Origin: Catenuloplanes niger
GTDB taxonomy: Bacteria; Actinomycetota; Actinomycetes; Mycobacteriales; Micromonosporaceae
Direction: 5' to 3'
NCBI RefSeq assembly: GCF_031458255.1
Contig: NZ_JAVDYC010000001.1
Location: 930,001-994,000 of the forward strand
DNA: 64,000 nt
The position numbers were made by a program, and so were the translations under genes. The notes under the pieces were generated by a model. The model was given only the letters and a program-made list of their open reading frames with translations, did no database searches and was not told the origin of the DNA. Of this stretch, positions 24,666-32,545 are shown in pieces. Within the stretch, counting starts at the first letter, position 1, and each line of letters starts with the position of its first letter.

Positions 24666-25640
24666 TCAGCGCGCCGTGTCCGGTGAGGTGCCGGCCGGGT
24701 CGAGGTCACCGCCGTCACGCGCGTCGGTGCCGCGGGTGCTGCGCAGGCTCCACACGATCGACACCGTGATCGTGACGACGATGACGCCGAGGGTGACCGG
24801 AATCGGCAGCTTGCCGACCGGGGTCTCGGACAGGATCAGCTTGACGCCGGCGAAGGCGAGCAGCACGGCCAGGCCGTAGTGCAGGTGCACGAAGCGGCGC
24901 AGCAGCCCGGCGAGGCAGAAGTACAGACTGCGCAGGCCGAGGATGGCGAAGGCGTTGGCGGTCCAGACGATGAACGTGCTGGTGGTGATGGCCAGGATCG
25001 CGGCCACCGAGTCGATCGCGAAGATCAGGTCGGTGGCCTCGACCGCGATCAGGACCACGAACAGCAGGGTGGCGACGCGCTTGCCGTCGACCCGGGCGAA
25101 GAACCTGTCGCCGTGGTACGCCGAGTCGGTCGGGATGATCCGGCGGACCAGGCGGACGACGGGGTTGCGGTCCGGCGGGGTCTGCTCGTCCCGGCGGAAC
25201 GCCATCTTGTAACCGGTGTAGATCAGGAAGGCGCCGAACACGTACGCGGTCCAGAAGAACGTCTCGAGCAGTTCGGCGCCGACGAAGATGAAGACCAGCC
25301 GGAACACGAGAGCGCCGATGACCCCCCAGAACAACACCTTGTGCTGGTACGCGGCCGGTACGGCGAAGTAGGTGAAGATCAGCGCGAAGACGAACACGTT
25401 GTCGATCGACAGCGCCTTTTCGATCAGGTAGCCGGCGTAGTAGGTGCCGGCCACGTCGGCGCCCTGCCAGGCCCAGAGGACGACGCCGAACAGCAGGCCG
25501 GCGGCGATCCAGATGCCGGACCAGATCGCGGCCTCGCGGAAGCCGATGACGTGGTTGTCGCGGTGCAGGAACAGATCGACGGCGAGCATCGCCGCGATCG
25601 CCAGCATGAGCAGAGCCCAGATCCACCAGGACACGGACAC
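24666..25640 (-). CDS. TerC-family integral membrane protein (Alx/TerC, metal efflux-like)
   Basis: This 324-residue protein has about nine membrane helices. The family acidic signature is present twice: ALSIDNVFVFALIF and EATDLIFAIDSVAA. Members are linked to Mn(II) export and to protein-secretion metalation or tellurite stress. GTG at 25640 was taken as the start; a second in-frame GTG lies two codons later. The 5' leader folds into interlocking stems, which matters because TerC genes in many bacteria are riboswitch-controlled. Confidence 0.88.
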   Translation of the reverse strand: MSVSWWIWALLMLAIAAMLAVDLFLHRDNHVIGFREAAIWSGIWIAAGLLFGVVLWAWQGADVAGTYYAGYLIEKALSIDNVFVFALIFTYFAVPAAYQHKVLFWGVIGALVFRLVFIFVGAELLETFFWTAYVFGAFLIYTGYKMAFRRDEQTPPDRNPVVRLVRRIIPTDSAYHGDRFFARVDGKRVATLLFVVLIAVEATDLIFAIDSVAAILAITTSTFIVWTANAFAILGLRSLYFCLAGLLRRFVHLHYGLAVLLAFAGVKLILSETPVGKLPIPVTLGVIVVTITVSIVWSLRSTRGTDARDGGDLDPAGTSPDTAR

Positions 25641-25650
25641 AGTGGAGGGA

Positions 25651-25719
25651 ACCTTTCGTCCGGGCCGGAGAGCCCGCGTGACGGGCCCTACGGCGCTGCT
25701 GGACGAAGGTCTCCCCGGG
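25651..25719 (-). ncRNA. Structured 5' leader of TerC, candidate cis-regulatory RNA
   Basis: Read on the minus strand, CCCGGGGAGA (25719-25710) can pair with TCTCCGG (25671-25665). The adjacent ACCTTCGTCC (25710-25701) can pair with GGACGAAAGGT (25661-25651, one bulge). The order A-B-A'-B' makes the helices interleaved (pseudoknot-like) or mutually exclusive. A GCCCG/CGGGC hairpin sits between. TerC genes elsewhere are often under yybP-ykoY Mn riboswitches, but I could not match that consensus with confidence. Confidence 0.5.
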
Positions 25720-25939
25720 CCACCGCACCGGTGGCTGCACCGCCGGGATCCGGATGAGCCGGCCCGTACTGACGGCGATGCGTGGATCGTCGGGTACTCC
25801 CCCTCGAACTACGATCGATTATTCACGAAGCACAGTTCGTACGTCAAGGGCTCGGGCACCCGAAGTGCGATGCAGTTTTCGTGTGTCACGGAACGTATAT
25901 TCAGGCGGCAGCCACACCTCACCCACGGAGGCACCCCGC

Positions 25940-26260
25940 ATGCCCGCGGCAGCTCGACCGGCCACCACACCCTCGGCACGAACGTGGACGTTCCTGACCA
26001 ACCACGCCCACGTGCTGCTGGCCATCGCCCGCGAGCCGACCGCCCGGCTGCGCGACGTCGCGGCGTCCGTCGGCATCACCGAGCGTGCCGCGCAAGCCAT
26101 CGTCGCCGACCTCGAGGAGGCCGGCTACCTGCACCGCGAACGCGTCGGGCGCCGCAACGAGTACACCATCGACACCACCGGCAGCTTCCGGCATCCCGCC
26201 GAGGCGGACCATCGCATCGGCGAGCTCATCGCCCTGTTCACCGGCACACCGGAGAACTGA
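25940..26260 (+). CDS. Winged-helix DNA-binding protein
   Basis: This is a 106-residue protein. The ATG at 25940 follows ACGGAGG. The fold is a single winged helix: HVLLAIAREPTARLRDVAAS, recognition helix TERAAQAIVADLEEAGYL, wing RVGRRNEYTID. It resembles small MarR/ArsR-like regulators without an effector domain or metal-site cysteines. The AT-rich upstream region has TATATT near 25897 as a possible -10. The target is unknown; TerC lies divergently next to it. Confidence 0.85.
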   Translation: MPAAARPATTPSARTWTFLTNHAHVLLAIAREPTARLRDVAASVGITERAAQAIVADLEEAGYLHRERVGRRNEYTIDTTGSFRHPAEADHRIGELIALFTGTPEN

Positions 26261-26518
26261 CGCCGGAGGCCGAACGCGTCGGCGCGGTCAGGCCGTCACC
26301 GGCCGGGCTCCCAGCCGGGTCACGGCCGCGTCCGCGTGCCGCCGGAGCCGGGCCGCCTCGCCGGCGAGCGCGGACGCGCCCGGGCCCGCCAGCCGGATCC
26401 CGCGGTCGTCGCCGATGCCCCTTCGTCACCGCATCCGTGACGTCCGGGCGGGGCCGGAGAGCCGGGCAGTCCGGCCGCGAACGCCGTCCCGCATCGCGTG
26501 CCGGACCGCGCACCCACG
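26261..26518 (-). other. Intergenic stretch with a short coding-like remnant
   Basis: No complete gene. On the minus strand a frame ending with TGA at 26288 reads about 44 protein-like codons (LAGPGASALAGEAARLRRHA, then AVTRLGARPVTA) with high G/C third positions. An in-frame stop lies just upstream and there is no start codon. It may be the 3' end of a lost gene. The family is not recognised. Confidence 0.3.
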
Positions 26519-26553
26519 CCGGCCCGCCGTCGTACCTCACGACGGCGGGCCGG
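26519..26553. terminator. Terminator of the MDR-SDR-SDR operon
   Basis: A perfect 15-bp inverted repeat (CCGGCCCGCCGTCGT / ACGACGGCGGGCCGG) with a 5-base loop lies 11 bases past the minus-strand stop at 26565. Confidence 0.8.
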
Positions 26554-26564
26554 TGGGACGGTCG

Positions 26565-27302
26565 TCAGGCGACGGCGCCGAGCCCGAAGCCGCCGTCCGC
26601 GAGGAACTCCGAGCCGGTGGCGAACCGGGCCTGCTCCGAGGCGGAGAAGAGGATGACGTCGGCGATCTCCTCCGCGGAGGCGTTGCGCGGGATCGCCAGG
26701 CGGTCGACCGGGACCAGCGGGCTGCCGTCCGGGCCGTAGGCCAGCGGCGTCTCGATGATGCCGGGGTGCACCGAGTTGACCCGGATGTTGTCCCGGGCCA
26801 GCTCCGCCGCGGCCGCCCGCATCAGCCCACGCAACGCCCACTTGCTGCTGCTGTACGCGGCCAGTCCGGGCGCGGCGTTGAGCCCGGCGATGGAGTTGAC
26901 GTTGATGATCACTCCCCCGCCGGCCTTGCGCATCGACGGGGCCGCCGCGCGGATGCCGAGCAACGAGCCGGTGAGGTTGGTGTCCACCACCCGCCGGAAC
27001 TCCTCCACCGGGATGCTCTCGGACGTACCGACCCGCAGGTAGGCGGCGTTGTTGACCAGGACGTCCAGCGGCCCGAACGCCGCCTCGGTGCGGGCGAGCG
27101 CGTCCGCCCACTCGGCCTCGCTGGTGACGTCGAGGCGGACCCCGATGCTACGGCCGCCGGCCTTCTCGGCCACCTCCTCGTACCCCTTGCGGGACGCGGC
27201 GACGACGTTCGCGCCGGCCTCGGCGAATCGGACGGCCAGCGCGACACCGAGGGCGCCGGAGGCACCGGTGATCAGGACAGTCTTGCCGGTGAAATCGAAC
27301 AT
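26565..27302 (-). CDS. Short-chain dehydrogenase/reductase
   Basis: This 245-residue classical SDR has TGASGALG for cofactor binding, NNAAY, the catalytic Ser in NVNSIAGL, YSSSK, and a C-terminal LADGGFGLGA. The ATG at 27302 follows AAGGAG. It is the third gene of the minus-strand series (MDR 29250, SDR 28193), only 30 bases after the second, so co-transcription is likely. The substrate is unknown. Confidence 0.9.
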   Translation of the reverse strand: MFDFTGKTVLITGASGALGVALAVRFAEAGANVVAASRKGYEEVAEKAGGRSIGVRLDVTSEAEWADALARTEAAFGPLDVLVNNAAYLRVGTSESIPVEEFRRVVDTNLTGSLLGIRAAAPSMRKAGGGVIINVNSIAGLNAAPGLAAYSSSKWALRGLMRAAAAELARDNIRVNSVHPGIIETPLAYGPDGSPLVPVDRLAIPRNASAEEIADVILFSASEQARFATGSEFLADGGFGLGAVA

Positions 27303-27332
27303 GACAGGCTCCTTCGAGGGATTCGGATGGAT

Positions 27333-28193
27333 TCAGATGGTGGCGAGGACGGCGACGTCGTCGGCGTCGGTGGAGAAGGCGAGGTCCCGCCCGGCGTAGA
27401 GCGCGTCGAGGCGACCGCGCAGCGCCGCGGTGGCCTGCGTGTAGGCGTCCGAGCCGAGCGTCAGGCGCAGTGGCGGATTCGGCTGGTCGGCGGAGGCGAT
27501 GATGGCCGCCGCGATCTTCACCGGGTCGCCGGGCGCGGGCAGCGGCGGCAACTCGCCGGAGAGCATGCGCCGCAGCAGACCGGACGGCCCGTCCGCGTAC
27601 TCCGGCATCGGCGCGGCGAGCGTCGAGTTGCTCACGCCGAAGCCGGTACGGGCCACGCCCGGCTCGACGATCGTCACGTGGATGCCGAACGGCGCGAGCT
27701 CCGGCGCGGAGGACTCCCAGAAGCCCTCGATGCCCCACTTGGTGGCGTGGTAGAGGCTCATCGCCGGGAACGCGATCTGGCCGCCGATGCTCGCGACCTG
27801 GATGTAGCGCCCGCCGCCCTGCCGGCGCAGGTGCGGGGTGGCGGCGCGGGCCAGCTGGATCGACGCGGTGAGGTTCGTGGCGATCTGCCGGTCGATCTGC
27901 GCGTCGGTGAGCTCCTCCGGCGCGCCGAACAGGCCGTAACCGGCGTTCGACACGACCACGTCGACCCGGCCGAGCTCGGCGAACGCGCGGTCCACGACCG
28001 CACGCATCGCGGCCGTGTCGGTGACGTCGAGCCGGGCGCGCCAGAGCCGGTCGCCGTACCGGTCGGCCAGGTCGTCGAGGCTGTCCGTGCGGCGCGCGGT
28101 CGCGGCGACCCGCTCACCCCTGTCGAGCAGCTGCTCGGTGAGCTGGCGGCCGAAGCCGGAGGACGTTCCGGTGATGAACCAGGTGCGTGACAT
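27333..28193 (-). CDS. Short-chain dehydrogenase/reductase
   Basis: This 286-residue SDR has TGTSSGFG at the N-terminus, SNAGYGLFG, QVASIGGQ and YHATK, plus a C-terminal extension of about 50 residues. This is the larger SDR subgroup that often acts on steroid- or polyketide-like carbonyls. The ATG at 28193 follows AGGAG. It is the middle gene of the operon with the MDR and second SDR. Confidence 0.9.
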   Translation of the reverse strand: MSRTWFITGTSSGFGRQLTEQLLDRGERVAATARRTDSLDDLADRYGDRLWRARLDVTDTAAMRAVVDRAFAELGRVDVVVSNAGYGLFGAPEELTDAQIDRQIATNLTASIQLARAATPHLRRQGGGRYIQVASIGGQIAFPAMSLYHATKWGIEGFWESSAPELAPFGIHVTIVEPGVARTGFGVSNSTLAAPMPEYADGPSGLLRRMLSGELPPLPAPGDPVKIAAAIIASADQPNPPLRLTLGSDAYTQATAALRGRLDALYAGRDLAFSTDADDVAVLATI

Positions 28194-28350
28194 GTGTACT
28201 CCTAGGTGGGATCGCGGGGGCTCCGGCCGGTGGCCGGCGCCTCACGGACATCAGGTGGTCAGTTGGTGGGGCGGCCGACGGGGCCGGTCCGGACCGCGAC
28301 GATGCGTCGCGCCTCGACGGGTACGCCGTCGAGGGGCGCCTCGTCGCCGG

Positions 28351-29250
28351 TCACGTGCGCACCGGCCGGAGTCCGTCGCCGTACTGGACGAGGAGGACCA
28401 CCTTGCCGCGGAGGTCACCCTTCGCCGCGCGGGCGAAGATCTCGGACAGGCCGGCCACGGGCCGCCGCTCGGAGACGTCGACCCGGATCTCACCGGCGTC
28501 GACGAGCCGGGAGATCTCGGTGAGCTGGGCGGCGTCGGCGCGGACGTACATCTCGACGATGCGGACGCCGTCCGCCGGTTCGGCCGGGCCGACGGCGCTG
28601 ACCAGCACGCCGCCGGGGCGGACCAGGCGGGACAGGCCGGGGACGCCGCGGCTCAGACTGATCACCACGTCGACCGGCTCGGTCAGCGCGGTGGTCAGGT
28701 CGGTACCGGTGTAGTCGATGATCTGGTCCGCGCCGGCGGCGCGGACCGCCGCGGTGCTGCGCGGGCTGGCGGTGGCGACGACCGTGGCGCCGCGCCGCTT
28801 GGCGAACTGCACGGCGAAACCGCCGACCCCACCGCCGGCGCCGTTGACCAGCACCCGCTGCCCGGCCCGGACGTCGGCGTGCTCGGTGACGGCCTGCCAG
28901 GCGGTGAGCGCGCCGCCCGGGATGGCGGCGGCGTCGGCCAGCGGGATGCTGCGCGGCGCGGGTGCCAGCAGGTCGTCGGGCACGGCGACCAGCTCGGCCG
29001 CGGCACCGGCGAGGTTCATCGGCAGGGCCGCGATCACCGTGCGTCCGTCGGGTGTGGTGCCGGACATCTCGACGCCGGGGATGTGCGGCAGTGCCGGCTC
29101 CAGGAAGCCGCCGTGGATCAGGAGGTCCACCGGGTTGAACGCGGTGGCGGCGACGGTGACCAGGGTGCGGCCCGGGCCGGCGGTCGGCGCCGGCACGTCG
29201 TCGTCGACGGCGAGCGGTCCGCCGTACTCGTGGAATCTGAGCGCTCTCAC
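28351..29250 (-). CDS. Zinc-independent MDR oxidoreductase
   Basis: This is a 299-residue quinone-reductase-like enzyme. GTG at 29250 gives MRALRFHEYGGPLAVDDDVP. The nucleotide-binding motif is NGAGGGVGGFAVQFAKRRG. No structural-zinc cysteines are present, and the C-terminus is short. Its start overlaps the stop of an 8-codon upstream frame (GTGA), suggesting coupled initiation. It is first in the MDR-SDR-SDR operon, which faces the LuxR gene across two palindromes. Confidence 0.87.
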   Translation of the reverse strand: MRALRFHEYGGPLAVDDDVPAPTAGPGRTLVTVAATAFNPVDLLIHGGFLEPALPHIPGVEMSGTTPDGRTVIAALPMNLAGAAAELVAVPDDLLAPAPRSIPLADAAAIPGGALTAWQAVTEHADVRAGQRVLVNGAGGGVGGFAVQFAKRRGATVVATASPRSTAAVRAAGADQIIDYTGTDLTTALTEPVDVVISLSRGVPGLSRLVRPGGVLVSAVGPAEPADGVRIVEMYVRADAAQLTEISRLVDAGEIRVDVSERRPVAGLSEIFARAAKGDLRGKVVLLVQYGDGLRPVRT

Positions 29251-29273
29251 GGGAACTGCTGCTTGTCGTTCAT
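29247..29273 (-). CDS. Possible 8-codon leader peptide before the MDR gene
   Basis: ATG at 29273 opens MNDKQQFP and stops at TGA, whose bases overlap the MDR start GTG (GTGA). A weak GGAA precedes it. It could provide translational coupling. Chance occurrence is possible because there is no composition signal at this length. Confidence 0.3.
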   Translation of the reverse strand: MNDKQQFP

Positions 29274-29371
29274 GGGGTTCCGATCTGCTGGTCGTGGCGC
29301 GTCCGGTCGCGGGCAGCACCTCGCCACCGGCCCGAGCCGAAGTGAAGTGGTGTGGTTGCCGCCCGACGACG

Positions 29372-29430
29372 TAACTAACTAGGTACATTCCTACGGAGCC
29401 GCGACCCCAATGTCAATACCTAGATAGTTA
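29372..29430. promoter_or_regulatory. Paired TAnCTAnnTAGnTA operators
   Basis: TAACTAACTAGGTA (29372-29385) and TACCTAGATAGTTA (29417-29430) are each imperfect palindromes fitting TAnCTAnnTAGnTA, and are inverted copies of each other with one mismatch. They sit between the divergent MDR operon and LuxR gene. The second adjoins GTTATGTACGATG, also found at about 31924-31936 before a TetR gene, so that TetR may bind both promoters. Confidence 0.6.
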
Positions 29431-29484
29431 TGTACGATGGGACCCGCCCCGCGGTCACACCGCACGGGCCCGAAGGAGAGCACC

Positions 29485-30057
29485 GTGGACGTACGGATTT
29501 CGCTCGTCGCCGGCGATCCGCTGGACCGGGCCGGCCTCCTCGCCTGCCTGGACGGCGCGGCGGGACTGTCCGTCGTGGACGACGGCGCGGAGGTTCTGGT
29601 GGTGGCGGGCGAACGCCTCTCCGCCGCCGTGATCGACGCGCTGCGCCACTCGACCGCACCCGCGGTGCTGGTCGTCGGCGAGATCACGGATGAGGAACTG
29701 CTCCGCGCGGTGCGCCACCGGGTGGCTGCCGTGGTGCCGCGCGCGGCGGCCACGGCCGACCGGCTGATCGACACCGTCACGGCGGTACGGGCGGGCAACG
29801 GCGTGCTGCCACCGGACCTCGTGGGCCGGCTGCTGCGGCTGATCGAACGGGCCGGGCCGGCCACCGCCGGCCTGCACCCTCGCGAGGTGCGGATCATCGC
29901 CCTACTGGCCGACGGCCTGAACACCGAGGAGATCGGCCGGCGGCTCTTCCTGTCGGACCGCACCGTCAAGAACGTCGTGCACGAGCTGACCAGCCGCCTC
30001 GGCCTGCGCAACCGCGCGCACGCCGTGGCCTACGCGATCCGCAGCGGAGCGATCTGA
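29485..30057 (+). CDS. LuxR-family regulator with receiver-like domain lacking the phospho-Asp
   Basis: This is a 190-residue protein. GTG at 29485 follows AAGGAGAG. The N-terminal 120 residues follow a NarL-type receiver fold, but the strand that should carry the phosphorylated Asp reads AEVLVVAGERL with no acidic residue at that point. The C-terminal LuxR HTH is intact (LHPREVRIIALLADGLNTEE ... SDRTVKNVVHEL). It is probably phosphorylation-independent. It is a close paralogue of the convergent gene ending at 30075. Confidence 0.83.
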   Translation: MDVRISLVAGDPLDRAGLLACLDGAAGLSVVDDGAEVLVVAGERLSAAVIDALRHSTAPAVLVVGEITDEELLRAVRHRVAAVVPRAAATADRLIDTVTAVRAGNGVLPPDLVGRLLRLIERAGPATAGLHPREVRIIALLADGLNTEEIGRRLFLSDRTVKNVVHELTSRLGLRNRAHAVAYAIRSGAI

Positions 30058-30074
30058 GCGGGCGAACCCCGGGT

Positions 30075-30707
30075 TCAGATCGCGCCGGCGCGCAGCGCGT
30101 AGGCCACGGCGTGCGGACGGTTCCGCAACCCCAGCCGATGGTTCAGGTGGTGGATCAGGGTCTTGACGGTCCGTTCCGAGCACCGCATCCGCGCCGCGAC
30201 CTCGGCGGTGCCGAGCCCGTCCGCCAACAGTCTCAGCACCCGCACCTCCTGCGGGGTGAGTCCGGCGCGGCCCAGGAAGAGCGGGTCACGGCGCAGGTAC
30301 CCGATCCGGGCGAGCAACTCCCCGGCGAGGTTGGGCGGAAGGCCGCCACCCAGGTCGGCGGCGGCCAGAACGCAATGCACGAGCGCCTCGGCGGTGACCG
30401 AGGCGCGGGCGAGGACGGCGACGACGCGGCACCGGGCGGCGACGAGCGCGTCCTCCTCCTCGGCCGTGTCGACGACCAGCACCACCGGTGCCCCGGCCGC
30501 CACCCGGCGCAGGCCCGCGCCGGCCTGGGCGGTCAACCGGGGACAGCAGAGCACGAGCACGTCCGGCCGCGGGCCGGCCGGCACCAGGCCGGGGTGGTGC
30601 CGGAGCAGAGCGGCGACGCCCGCGCGGGCGAGCGGGTCCGGGGCCCGGATCGCCACCCGCACCTCCCGGTGCGCCGCTTCCCCCGCGGCGTCAGCCCGGT
30701 CGCCCAT
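30075..30707 (-). CDS. LuxR-family regulator with Asp-less receiver-like domain (paralogue)
   Basis: This is a 210-residue protein with ATG at 30707. The receiver-like part again lacks the acceptor Asp (PDVLVLCCPRL). The HTH is complete (LTPQEVRVLRLLADGLGTAE ... SERTVKTLIHHL) and the C-terminal HAVAYALRAGAI nearly equals HAVAYAIRSGAI of the convergent partner. The two genes end 17 bases apart, tail to tail, suggesting an inverted duplication. The signal is unknown. Confidence 0.82.
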   Translation of the reverse strand: MGDRADAAGEAAHREVRVAIRAPDPLARAGVAALLRHHPGLVPAGPRPDVLVLCCPRLTAQAGAGLRRVAAGAPVVLVVDTAEEEDALVAARCRVVAVLARASVTAEALVHCVLAAADLGGGLPPNLAGELLARIGYLRRDPLFLGRAGLTPQEVRVLRLLADGLGTAEVAARMRCSERTVKTLIHHLNHRLGLRNRPHAVAYALRAGAI

Positions 30708-30726
30708 CCCCCGGCACCGGTCCGCG

Positions 30727-31788
30727 CTACTCCGACAGGGTCCGCACCCGGCGCGGGCGCCACACCACGAGCCCGACGATACCGAGGACGACGAGGAACA
30801 CACCGACGGCGACGACAGCACCGACGCGCGGACCGGTGACCGGCAGGCCACCGCCCGCACCGTCAGCCGGCGGGGCCGCGACGCCGGCCGGCGTGGAGGC
30901 GGGCACGGAGGCCGGCACGGACGGCGACGGCGACGCACTCGCGGCGGTGTCCCGCTGGCGGATCCACTCCACGACGTCCTCGACGGAGCCGGCGCCCGCG
31001 ATGAACGCCGGCAGGTATCCCTCGGCCTGCCCGGCCGCCGTCGGGTGCAGCACCGTCCCGTCGTTCAGTCCGGCCACGCCCACCAGCCACGGCTGCGGTG
31101 TGCACAGGGCGTGCGGGGCGAAGGCGCCGGTCACGTCGACGAACGTGGCACCGGCCGCCACGGCCTGGGCGGCCAGCACCTGGTTGAGTCCGGCGATCGC
31201 GCTGTTACCGGCGGTCCGCAGCGCGGGCGGCAGCGGCAGTTGCGGGCACTGCGCGGCCTCGGCGAACGGCACCGGGTAGCCGGTGACGACGAGCTTCGCG
31301 GCGGGCGCGTCCGCGCGGACCTGGGTCAGCAGCGCGGCGACGCCGGCCGGGACCGTGGTGGCGAGCGCCTGCGGGATGCCGGCCAGCGCGACGGTGCACG
31401 CCTCGCCCTGCGGCGCCGTGGCGCAGGTGCGGAGGATCGTGGTGAGCCCGAGATCGTTGGCGCCGACCGTGACGCTGACCAGGTCGGTCGTCTCGCTCAG
31501 CGCACCCAGCTGGGTGGCGGCGACATCGGCGGAGGTCGCACCGCTGCAGGCGGCCAGGGTGAGGTCGACCAGCTCCGGCTCGGCCCACAGCCGGGGGAAC
31601 GCGCCGTCGGTGACCCGGCAGGCCGTGGACTCGGCGCCGGCGCCGACGCCGGCCGCGTAGGAGTCGCCGAGCGCGACGTAGTCGACGCGCACCGCGGGCG
31701 CGGCCAGGACGGGAAGCGCCGGAGCCAGTACGGCGCCGGCCGCTACGGCGGACGAAAGGGTGAATCTGAGGATGGACCGCAAGATCAT
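30727..31788 (-). CDS. Surface-anchored SGNH/GDSL hydrolase with LPXTG
   Basis: This 353-residue protein has a signal peptide ending PVLAAPA. The SGNH core shows block I ALGDSYAAG, block III VTVGANDLG and block V NDGTVLHPTAAGQ. It resembles actinomycete secreted lipase/esterase enzymes of the SGNH fold, with several disulfide-forming Cys. A Ser/Pro/Ala spacer precedes LPVTG, a hydrophobic helix and WRPRRVR, a full sortase signal. The start at 31788 lacks a strong ribosome-binding site. It ends 19 bases before the LuxR paralogue. Confidence 0.87.
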   Translation of the reverse strand: MILRSILRFTLSSAVAAGAVLAPALPVLAAPAVRVDYVALGDSYAAGVGAGAESTACRVTDGAFPRLWAEPELVDLTLAACSGATSADVAATQLGALSETTDLVSVTVGANDLGLTTILRTCATAPQGEACTVALAGIPQALATTVPAGVAALLTQVRADAPAAKLVVTGYPVPFAEAAQCPQLPLPPALRTAGNSAIAGLNQVLAAQAVAAGATFVDVTGAFAPHALCTPQPWLVGVAGLNDGTVLHPTAAGQAEGYLPAFIAGAGSVEDVVEWIRQRDTAASASPSPSVPASVPASTPAGVAAPPADGAGGGLPVTGPRVGAVVAVGVFLVVLGIVGLVVWRPRRVRTLSE

Positions 31789-31942
31789 TGGCCGACTATC
31801 GGGCCTCGGCGCCCGCTCTTCCAGCGATGCCCCCGACATTGCGCGGGTCGCGCACCGGCGGCTGCGGGCACACGCCGGAAATTGCTCTCACCGCCGGCCG
31901 GCCGGGGAGATAAATATCCGGATGGTTATGTACGATGTGCGC

Positions 31943-32503
31943 ATGCCACCCGACGCGACCGACACCAAGCGGCGACTCCTGAAAGCGGCGACCGACGAGT
32001 TCGCCCAGCACGGCTTGGCCGGTGGCCGGGTCGACCGGATCGCCGACACCGCCGGCGCCAACAAACGGTCCATCTACATGCACTTCGGTGCCAAGGAAGA
32101 ACTGTTCGACAGGGTGGTCGCCGAGTGCATGCGCGATCTGGCGCAGGCGATCACGCTGGACGACGGGGACGTGCCCCGCTACGCCGCCGAGCTGTTCGAC
32201 CGGTTGCAGGTACGTCCGCACGTGTCCCGGCTGTACCGCTGGGCGTCGCTGGAACGGCAGCACGGCATCGACTCGGAGGTCACGCAGTACCGGGAGCGGA
32301 TCGCGGCGATCGAGGCCGCGCAGAAGTCCGGCCAGGTCCGCGACGACATCTCGCCGGTGGAACTGCTGGCCATGGTGCTCGCCATGGTGCTCAGCTGGGA
32401 CACCGCCGCCTGGTCGCTGAAGGAGCTGGCGCCCGTCGAACCGGACCCCGCGCAGCGCAGAGCCGCGCTCGTCGCGGGCGTCACCTCGCTCATCAGGCCC
32501 TGA
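31943..32503 (+). CDS. TetR-family regulator
   Basis: This is a 186-residue regulator. ATG at 31943 (MPPDATDTKRRLLKAATDEF) begins the conserved part. The HTH is IADTAGANKRSIYMHFGAKEELF. The upstream GTTATGTACGATG is shared with the LuxR/MDR promoter at about 29428-29440. This suggests a common -10 or operator, and that this TetR may act on the MDR-SDR-SDR operon. Confidence 0.87.
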   Translation: MPPDATDTKRRLLKAATDEFAQHGLAGGRVDRIADTAGANKRSIYMHFGAKEELFDRVVAECMRDLAQAITLDDGDVPRYAAELFDRLQVRPHVSRLYRWASLERQHGIDSEVTQYRERIAAIEAAQKSGQVRDDISPVELLAMVLAMVLSWDTAAWSLKELAPVEPDPAQRRAALVAGVTSLIRP

Positions 32504-32545
32504 CCCGGCCCGGGCGCGACACGCCGGACCGTGATCCCGGTCGCG

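Noticed and set aside
25651-25740. Direct assignment of the TerC leader to the yybP-ykoY riboswitch
   Set aside because: The characteristic conserved loop sequences could not be placed. Only pairing potential was seen, so it is listed as a candidate RNA without family.
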